Position numbers and translations under genes: made by a program. A stretch of 64,000 nt of DNA, taken from Stenotrophomonas sp. Iso1 (GTDB taxonomy: Bacteria; Pseudomonadota; Gammaproteobacteria; Xanthomonadales; Xanthomonadaceae). The stretch is from NCBI RefSeq assembly GCF_027497995.1, contig NZ_JAODBT010000002.1, forward strand, positions 186,001 to 250,000, read 5' to 3'. The notes below the pieces were generated by a model. That model was not told the DNA's origin, did not search any database, and saw only the letters and a program-made list of their open reading frames with translations. Within the stretch, counting starts at the first letter, position 1. Each line of letters begins with the position of its first letter. Below, piece after piece: positions 58,662-64,000 of the stretch.

Positions 58662-60605
58662 ATGACCCAAGAAGCCCCCGCGCCGCTGCTGTTTGCAGAT
58701 CTCGGCCTCTCAGAGCCTGTGATGAAAGCTGTAGCCGCTGTTGGCTACGAGTCGCCGTCGCCCATCCAGGCCGCCACCATTCCCGCCATGCTGCAAGGTC
58801 GCGACGTGCTCGGCCAGGCGCAGACCGGTACCGGCAAGACCGGTGCCTTCGCGCTGCCGGTGCTGTCCAACATCAACCTGTCGGCGACCAAGCCGCAGGT
58901 GCTGGTGCTGGCCCCGACCCGTGAGCTGGCCATTCAGGTGGCCGAAGCGTTCCAAACCTATTCCTCCGGCATGCCCAGCTTCCGTGTGCTGCCGGTTTAC
59001 GGCGGCCAGCCCTATGGCCAGCAGCTGTCAGCCCTGCGCCGTGGCGTACACGTCGTGGTGGGCACCCCGGGCCGCGTGATTGATCACCTCAATCGCGGCA
59101 CCCTGGATCTGTCCGAGCTGAAGACGCTGGTCCTGGACGAAGCCGACGAAATGCTGCGCATGGGCTTCATCGACGACGTCGAAGCCGTGCTCAAGAAGCT
59201 GCCGGAAAGCCGCCAGGTGGCCCTGTTCTCGGCCACCATGCCGCAGCAGATCCGTCGCATCGCCCAGACCTATCTGCGCGATCCGGTGGAAGTGACCATC
59301 CAGTCCAAGACCACCACCTCGGCCAACATCCGCCAGCGTTACTGGTGGGTGAGCGGCATGCACAAGCTCGATGCACTGACCCGCATCCTGGAAGTGGAGC
59401 CCTTCGACGCGATGATCGTCTTCGCGCGTACCAAGGCTGCTACCGAAGAGTTGGCTGGCAAGCTGCAGGCCCGTGGCCTGGCCGCTGCCGCCATCAACGG
59501 CGACATGCAGCAGGCCCAGCGCGAGCGCACCATCGCCCAGCTGAAGGAAGGCAAGCTCGACATCCTCGTCGCAACCGACGTGGCTGCACGCGGTCTGGAC
59601 GTGGAGCGCATCAGCCATGTGCTGAACTACGACATTCCGTATGACACCGAAAGCTACGTGCACCGCATTGGCCGTACCGGCCGTGCCGGCCGCAGCGGTG
59701 ATGCAATCCTGTTCGCCACCCCGCGCGAAAAGGGCATGCTGCGTCAGATCGAGCGCGCTACGCGTCAGCCGATCGAAGAAATGCAGCTGCCGAGCGTGGA
59801 TGCGGTCAACGACACCCGCGTGACCAAGTTCATGGAGCGCATCAGCCAGACGTTGGCCAGTGGCGACACTGACTTCTATCGCGACCTGGTGCAGCGTTTC
59901 GAGAACGAAAACAACGTGCCGGCGGTCGAAGTCGCCGCTGCGCTGGCCAAGCTGTTGCAGGGCGATGCCCCGTTCCTGCTGAGCACCCAGGTGCGTTCGA
60001 GCGCACCGTCGCACCATGACCGCCCGGAGCGTCAGCAGCGTGGTGACCGTGACGGTGGTTTCTCGCGTGGTCGCGATGACCGCGGCGATCGCGGCGAACG
60101 TCCTGCACGCTTCGAGCCGCGTTTTGAGCGTGGCCCGCGTCCCGATGCCGGTGGCGAGCGCGCACCGCGCCCGCCGCGTGCCGAGGGTGAGTTCAACGAG
60201 CGTCCGCGTCGCGAAATGGCACCGCGCAGCGCGCCGGAGTCGGGCATGGAGACCTACCGCATTGAAGTGGGCCATACCCATGGCGTGAAGCCGGCCAACA
60301 TCGTCGGCGCCATCGCCAACGAGGCGGGCCTGGAAAGCCGCTTCATCGGCCGCATCGATATCCACGACGGTCACTCCGTGCTGGACCTGCCGGCGGATAT
60401 GCCCAGCGACGTCCTGCAGCACCTGAAGAAGGTGTGGGTGTCCGGCCAGCAGTTGCAGATGCGCCGGCTTGAAGAGGGCGAAGACGCGGGTTCCGCACCG
60501 CCGTCCAAGCCGCGCTTCGACAAGAAGCCGGGTGGCCGTCCGGGTGCGCCGGCAGCGCATCCGCGTCGTGACGGCTTCAAGCCGCGCGGCCCGCGCAACT
60601 TCTAA
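58662..60605 (+). CDS. deaD: DEAD-box ATP-dependent RNA helicase
   Basis: A 647-residue helicase. RecA domain 1 has the Q motif (FADLGLSEPVMKAVAAVGYE), Walker A AQTGTGKT (53-60), DEAD (159-162) and SAT (190-192). Domain 2 has IVFARTK, TDVAARGLDVERI and YVHRIGRTGRAGRSG. A basic, Arg/Gly-rich linker (about 455-525) leads to a DbpA-type RNA-binding domain (about 530-605; TYRIEVGHTHGVKPANIVGA, FIGRIDIHDGHSVLDLP) and a basic tail. This is the DeaD/CsdA layout, active in ribosome assembly and cold adaptation. GGAG precedes the ATG and a terminator follows. Confidence 0.95.
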   Translation: MTQEAPAPLLFADLGLSEPVMKAVAAVGYESPSPIQAATIPAMLQGRDVLGQAQTGTGKTGAFALPVLSNINLSATKPQVLVLAPTRELAIQVAEAFQTYSSGMPSFRVLPVYGGQPYGQQLSALRRGVHVVVGTPGRVIDHLNRGTLDLSELKTLVLDEADEMLRMGFIDDVEAVLKKLPESRQVALFSATMPQQIRRIAQTYLRDPVEVTIQSKTTTSANIRQRYWWVSGMHKLDALTRILEVEPFDAMIVFARTKAATEELAGKLQARGLAAAAINGDMQQAQRERTIAQLKEGKLDILVATDVAARGLDVERISHVLNYDIPYDTESYVHRIGRTGRAGRSGDAILFATPREKGMLRQIERATRQPIEEMQLPSVDAVNDTRVTKFMERISQTLASGDTDFYRDLVQRFENENNVPAVEVAAALAKLLQGDAPFLLSTQVRSSAPSHHDRPERQQRGDRDGGFSRGRDDRGDRGERPARFEPRFERGPRPDAGGERAPRPPRAEGEFNERPRREMAPRSAPESGMETYRIEVGHTHGVKPANIVGAIANEAGLESRFIGRIDIHDGHSVLDLPADMPSDVLQHLKKVWVSGQQLQMRRLEEGEDAGSAPPSKPRFDKKPGGRPGAPAAHPRRDGFKPRGPRNF

Positions 60606-60629
60606 GGGTTACGACAACCTGGCTGCCCA

Positions 60630-60663
60630 AGACAACCCTGCATGTGCAGGGTTGTCTTTTTTT
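60630..60663 (+). terminator. Rho-independent terminator of deaD
   Basis: AGACAACCCTGCA pairs with TGCAGGGTTGTCT around TG, followed by a run of seven T, 24 bases after the stop. The remaining gap up to 60900 holds no gene I can support. Confidence 0.93.
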
Positions 60664-60899
60664 GTCCCTCGCAACACGCCGGACGACCACCCGGATGAAG
60701 AGGAGGGAGCCTGCTCGTTAGGCTTTGTCGGGGACGCCACTGCGGAGCTTGGCCCCGGTGCTGTTGTTGGTGGGTGGCGGATGAACGGCAGGAAAGGCAT
60801 CTGCAGACATCATGAACGTCAGGGTATTTCCACATATCGCCATCACCTTGTTGTTGCGATAATCCGCACGATTGCGTCGGGGGACGCAGAAGGGAAGTC

Positions 60900-62576
60900 A
60901 TGGCGGAAGGCGGGGGGGCAAAAGGACGGTGTGCTGATCGCGCTTGGGCGCTGAAGCTGCTGACACTGCTTTGGGTGCTGCTGTGGCCGATAGCCGGTAT
61001 GGCGCAGGCGTTGCAGGTTGATCGTGATTTTCTGCTGTTGGGCGAGGCGACCGACCAACAGGCGCCGGTGCGTGCCTGTACCCCCGAAATCCTGGCGCGC
61101 CTGACCCACGTCATCGAAGTGCCGCCGCCGGTGGCTGGCTGGTCCGGTGCACCGCAGGCCTTGGATGTGTTCAATGTGTTTGCCGGTGAGGTGATGATTT
61201 CCCACGGCGAACGGCAGGTGTGCGGCCACATGCAGGATGCACGCACCCGCGATTCGCGGTTCCGTGCCGGCATCGGCATGGTGATGGTGCCCAGCGCCGG
61301 CAATACCGATCCGATCCTGGTGGCTTGGGAGCCGCCGCTCAAGGCGCGCTGGATTCCCACGGTGCGCCTGGGCGCGCCCAGCCCGGTACAGCAGAGTGAT
61401 ACCGCTCGCCTGCTGGTTCGCACGGCCTGCATCGCCATTGCGCTTGCGCTGGCGCTGTCAGCATTGATGGGCTACTTCACCACTCGTGGCCGGGATTTCC
61501 TGACCTACACGCTGGTGTGCGCATTGCTGGTGGTCTGGCAGTCGATTCTCAGCGGGCTGAGTGGGTATCCCGAGCCGTGGTTGCCGGTGGGCCGGGCTGC
61601 GCCGATGTGGATGGTGGCCATTTCCGCGCTGAGTTACGGGGTGATGATCTGGATGCTGTGGCGCCTGTGCGGCGGCCGCAGAGTGGTGCGCAACTCGCGA
61701 CGCTGGATGCTCTGGATGGCGGTCGTGCTGGGCGTGGTTGCGCTGCTGACACCGTTCATGTCCTGGCACATGCTGGCGATGACGGCCGTTGCATTGGACG
61801 GCGTATTCGCACTGGCCTGCATGATCGCGTTGGGGGTGGGCTTCGTGTCGTTGCGACGTGGGCACTATCACGTCGTGGATGGCATGGTCGCCGTGGTACC
61901 GCTGCTGCTGTTGATGCTGGCCGACGTATCGGGGAACCAGTTGCTGGTCGAATACCGGGTTGAGGCCGCGCAGCTGTCAGTGACCTGGTTCTTGATGATG
62001 TCGGCCTATTCGCTCAATCGCAGTCTTGGCCACATGCGCCAGCAGCGCGATGAAATGCGCCAACTGGCCGATACCGACATGTTGACTGGCCTGCCCAATC
62101 GTCGCGCCGGCCTGCGCCAACTGGAGCAGTACCTGCTGGAAACGCGGTTGAACGGGCAGCCATTGTCGATTGGTTTCCTGGATATCGATCTGTTCAAGCA
62201 GATCAACGACCGCTACGGCCACGATGTGGGCGACCAGGTGTTGGTGTCGGTGGCACGCACGCTGGAATCGGGCGTGCGCAATCGCAGCGATGTGATCCGC
62301 ATGGGCGGTGAGGAATTCCTGATCCTGCTGCCCGGCAACAGTGCCGATGTCGCCCTGCCAAGGCTGGAGCAGCTGCGTGAGCGGGTGAGCCAGCAGGTCG
62401 GCGGGCTGGACCACGATGGCCTCACCGTCACTTCCAGTATTGGTCTGGCCGAACTGGGCCCGGATGACAACGACGTGGCCGCGCTGCTGCGCCGTGCCGA
62501 CAATGCCATGTACCGGGCAAAGCGCAGTGGGCGCAACCGCGTGGTGGATGCGCGCGACACGCCACTGGCCGACTGA
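60900..62576 (+). CDS. Membrane diguanylate cyclase, sensory N-terminus and GGDEF domain
   Basis: A 558-residue protein. A signal or first helix (about 15-35) leads to an extracytoplasmic sensor (about 36-185), then 7-8 transmembrane helices (about 185-380) like 7TMR-DISM modules. A short coiled linker (SLGHMRQQRDEMRQLADTDM) joins a C-terminal GGDEF domain with GGEEF at 469-473 (RMGGEEFLILLP), consistent with an active cyclase making cyclic di-GMP. The usual RxxD inhibitory site is altered: NRSDVIRMGG has Ser where the Asp is expected, so product inhibition may be weak. AAGGGAAG precedes the ATG. Confidence 0.9.
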   Translation: MAEGGGAKGRCADRAWALKLLTLLWVLLWPIAGMAQALQVDRDFLLLGEATDQQAPVRACTPEILARLTHVIEVPPPVAGWSGAPQALDVFNVFAGEVMISHGERQVCGHMQDARTRDSRFRAGIGMVMVPSAGNTDPILVAWEPPLKARWIPTVRLGAPSPVQQSDTARLLVRTACIAIALALALSALMGYFTTRGRDFLTYTLVCALLVVWQSILSGLSGYPEPWLPVGRAAPMWMVAISALSYGVMIWMLWRLCGGRRVVRNSRRWMLWMAVVLGVVALLTPFMSWHMLAMTAVALDGVFALACMIALGVGFVSLRRGHYHVVDGMVAVVPLLLLMLADVSGNQLLVEYRVEAAQLSVTWFLMMSAYSLNRSLGHMRQQRDEMRQLADTDMLTGLPNRRAGLRQLEQYLLETRLNGQPLSIGFLDIDLFKQINDRYGHDVGDQVLVSVARTLESGVRNRSDVIRMGGEEFLILLPGNSADVALPRLEQLRERVSQQVGGLDHDGLTVTSSIGLAELGPDDNDVAALLRRADNAMYRAKRSGRNRVVDARDTPLAD

Positions 62577-62624
62577 ACACGCCGCGCGCTGTTCGGGCCG
62601 GTGGCGATGGCGGATAATCCGCCG

Positions 62625-63347
62625 ATGACAATTCGACTCAACAAGCACATTGCCGAAACCGGCTTCTGTTCCCGCCGCGAGGCCGATCGGCTGATCGGCG
62701 AACGCCGCGTCACCGTCAACGGCATTGCCGCCGGCACCGGCGCGGTGGTGGGTGAGGGGGATGAAGTTCGTGTGGACGGCCAGCCGCTGCGCGCGCGCGC
62801 GGTCCAGAAGAGCACCGGCCGCAAGCACGTCTACATCGTTCTGAACAAGCCGGTGGGCGTCACCTGCACCACCGAAAGCGCGGTTAAAGGCAACATCGTC
62901 GATTTCGTCGGCCATGAGCAGCGCATCTTCCCGATCGGCCGCCTGGACAAGGAATCCGAAGGGCTGATCCTGATGACCAGCAATGGTGACATCGTCAATC
63001 AGATCCTGCGCGCCGAAAATGGCCACCAGAAGGAATACCTGGTAGCCGTGAACAAGCCGGTGACCGATGAATTCCTGCGTGGCATGGCCCGTGGCGTGCG
63101 CATCCACAACCAGATGACCTTGCCGTGCCGCACCTCGCGCATCGCCAAGTTCGGTTTCCGCATCATTCTGGAGCAGGGCTTGAACCGGCAGATCCGCATG
63201 ATGGCGAGCGAGTTCGGTTTCCGCGTCACCCAGCTGCGCCGTGTGCGCATCGACAACGTCAAGATCGGCGCCCTCAAGCCCGGCCAGTGGCGCAACCTCT
63301 CCGAGCAAGAGCTGCGCGGCCTGCTGCCGCAACAGCGCGAGTGGTGA
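62625..63347 (+). CDS. rluF: 23S rRNA pseudouridine synthase RluF
   Basis: A 240-residue enzyme. An N-terminal S4 RNA-binding domain (IRLNKHIAETGFCSRREADR, 3-22) is followed by the RsuA/RluF catalytic core with Asp108 in PIGRLDKESEGL. The KSTGRKHVYIVLNKPVGVTC and LEQGLNRQIRMM blocks match RluF, which makes pseudouridine 2604 of 23S rRNA; RluB/RluE-type relatives are close but the length and S4 domain favour RluF. It starts 49 bases after the cyclase stop. Confidence 0.92.
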   Translation: MTIRLNKHIAETGFCSRREADRLIGERRVTVNGIAAGTGAVVGEGDEVRVDGQPLRARAVQKSTGRKHVYIVLNKPVGVTCTTESAVKGNIVDFVGHEQRIFPIGRLDKESEGLILMTSNGDIVNQILRAENGHQKEYLVAVNKPVTDEFLRGMARGVRIHNQMTLPCRTSRIAKFGFRIILEQGLNRQIRMMASEFGFRVTQLRRVRIDNVKIGALKPGQWRNLSEQELRGLLPQQREW

Positions 63348-63437
63348 AGTGTGACCGCCTCACCGCGCCTTGCGCGCGGTGCGGCTAGACTCTCCCGCGT
63401 TCAGAAGGTGCCCTTTGCCAGAGCCGGGAGCTGCGCA

Positions 63438-64000
63438 TGATCAAACCCTCGATGCCGGCCAATGAAGCCGAGCGGTTGGCTGCTCTGCAGCGCTATCGCA
63501 TCCTCGATACCGACCGCGAGCAGGGGTTTGACGACCTGGTGACCATTGCCCGCGCCCTGTGTGGCACGCGGATGGGTGCGGTAACGCTGATTGATCGTGA
63601 CCGCCAATGGTTCAAGGCGTTGCAGGGCCTGGAGGGCGTGCAGACGCCACGTGATGAAGCATTCTGCGCCCACACCATCCTGCAGCCGTTGCAGCTGACG
63701 GTGGTGGAGGACACGCTCCAGGACACGCGCTTTGCCGGTAATCCTTCGGTGTTGGGGGAACCCCACATTCGTTTCTATGCAGGTGCGCCGCTGCTGAGCA
63801 GCGATGGCTATGCATTGGGCTCGCTGTGCGTGTTCGACTCAACCCCCGGCGTGCTGGGCGGGCAACAGGCTGAAGCACTGCAGGCCTTGTCGCGACAGGT
63901 CGGCAAACTGCTGGAAATGCGTGTGCTGCGGCAGCAGATCGAGCACCACCGGGCTGAGCACGATTGGTACGAGGCGCACTTGGCCCAGTACTACCAGCAG
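63438..64000 (+). CDS. GAF-domain protein, 5' part (cut by the window edge)
   Basis: From the ATG at 63438 (GGGAG upstream) 187 codons are open to the window end. The N-terminus reads NEAERLAALQRYRILDTDRE, then a GAF domain: LVTIARALCGTRMGAVTLID, RQWFKALQGLEGVQTPRDEA, the FCAHTI motif, and RFYAGAPLLSSDGYALGSLC. This N-terminal GAF type most often precedes GGDEF or histidine-kinase output domains; the output is out of view. TAGACT at 63386-63391 is a possible -10. It may sense a small ligand or light/redox cue. Confidence 0.8.

Noticed and set aside
59028..60560. Long minus-strand frame opposite deaD
   Set aside because: A mirror of the helicase codons; repetitive, no recognisable domain.
61977..63332. 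451-codon minus-strand frame across the cyclase and rluF
   Set aside because: It spans two unrelated genes on the other strand and lacks any domain.
1..64000. Search for tRNA, rRNA and SMAG-type GTAG repeats of S. maltophilia
   Set aside because: None found by eye; absence of the SMAG repeats argues mildly against S. maltophilia itself but is not decisive.

Overview
The window looks like chromosome of a Xanthomonadaceae gammaproteobacterium, most likely Stenotrophomonas or a close relative. This is inferred from the high GC, the gene content (POT and OPT peptide transporters, S9 and M13 peptidases, a UbiM-type hydroxylase, an ACR3-type ars operon with arsN2 and arsH, vgrG with a lipase effector) and the intergenic repeats. 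I see no rRNA, tRNA or CRISPR array. The first gene (a GH13 alpha-amylase/CGTase) and the last (a GAF-domain protein) are cut by the window edges.

Layout: 1-3.6 kb holds the amylase end, an SseB-like protein, a LacI regulator and ssb. 3.7-4.9 kb is a scar: an IS3-type orfA remnant, what looks like the last codons of a lost toxin gene, a low-GC immunity-like gene, and a 500-base stretch with an 8-bp tandem repeat. 4.9-16.6 kb is a peptide-use region: two secreted S9 peptidases, a POT and an OPT transporter, and two tandem DUF819 membrane proteins. 16.8-25.9 kb carries ybdD-cstA, two pirins, a small envelope protein, aqpZ, endonuclease V, gpmA and an esterase. 26-33.7 kb has a second hydrolase, an AraC regulator with a secreted beta-lactamase-fold enzyme, a lower-GC pair (DUF1266 protein plus membrane protein), and an AraC regulator divergent from a fosmidomycin-resistance-type MFS pump. 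33.7-36.8 kb is a complete arsenic locus (arsR-arsN2-arsC-acr3 divergent from arsH). 37-42 kb has a membrane AraC-type regulator, a periplasmic DJ-1/PfpI protein, an NTF2-like protein and an M13 metallopeptidase lipoprotein. 42.4-48 kb is an orphan T6SS module: vgrG, an LCAT-like lipase effector and a periplasmic Tli4-like immunity protein. 48.2-64 kb is housekeeping and stress: ferritin-like protein, Prx5, Hsp20, CbpA, an NPP-type lipoprotein, the ogt / ada-alkA repair pair, a ClpP-like lipoprotein, a DUF4019 protein, ubiM, an S4 protein, a DEAD-box helicase, a GGDEF cyclase, rluF and the partial GAF gene.

The best leads are regulatory or mobile. arsR and arsH are separated by 17 bp, with back-to-back promoters that predict two leaderless mRNAs. 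An FNR/Anr-type box sits exactly at the class II position for ubiM. A toxin-tail/immunity remnant lies behind the IS3 fragment. The vgrG-lipase-Tli4 module has a transthyretin-like VgrG tail. Two dispersed intergenic repeat families occur in most of the longer gaps. Start sites were chosen from ribosome binding sites and signal peptides; all functions are read from sequence motifs without database searches.
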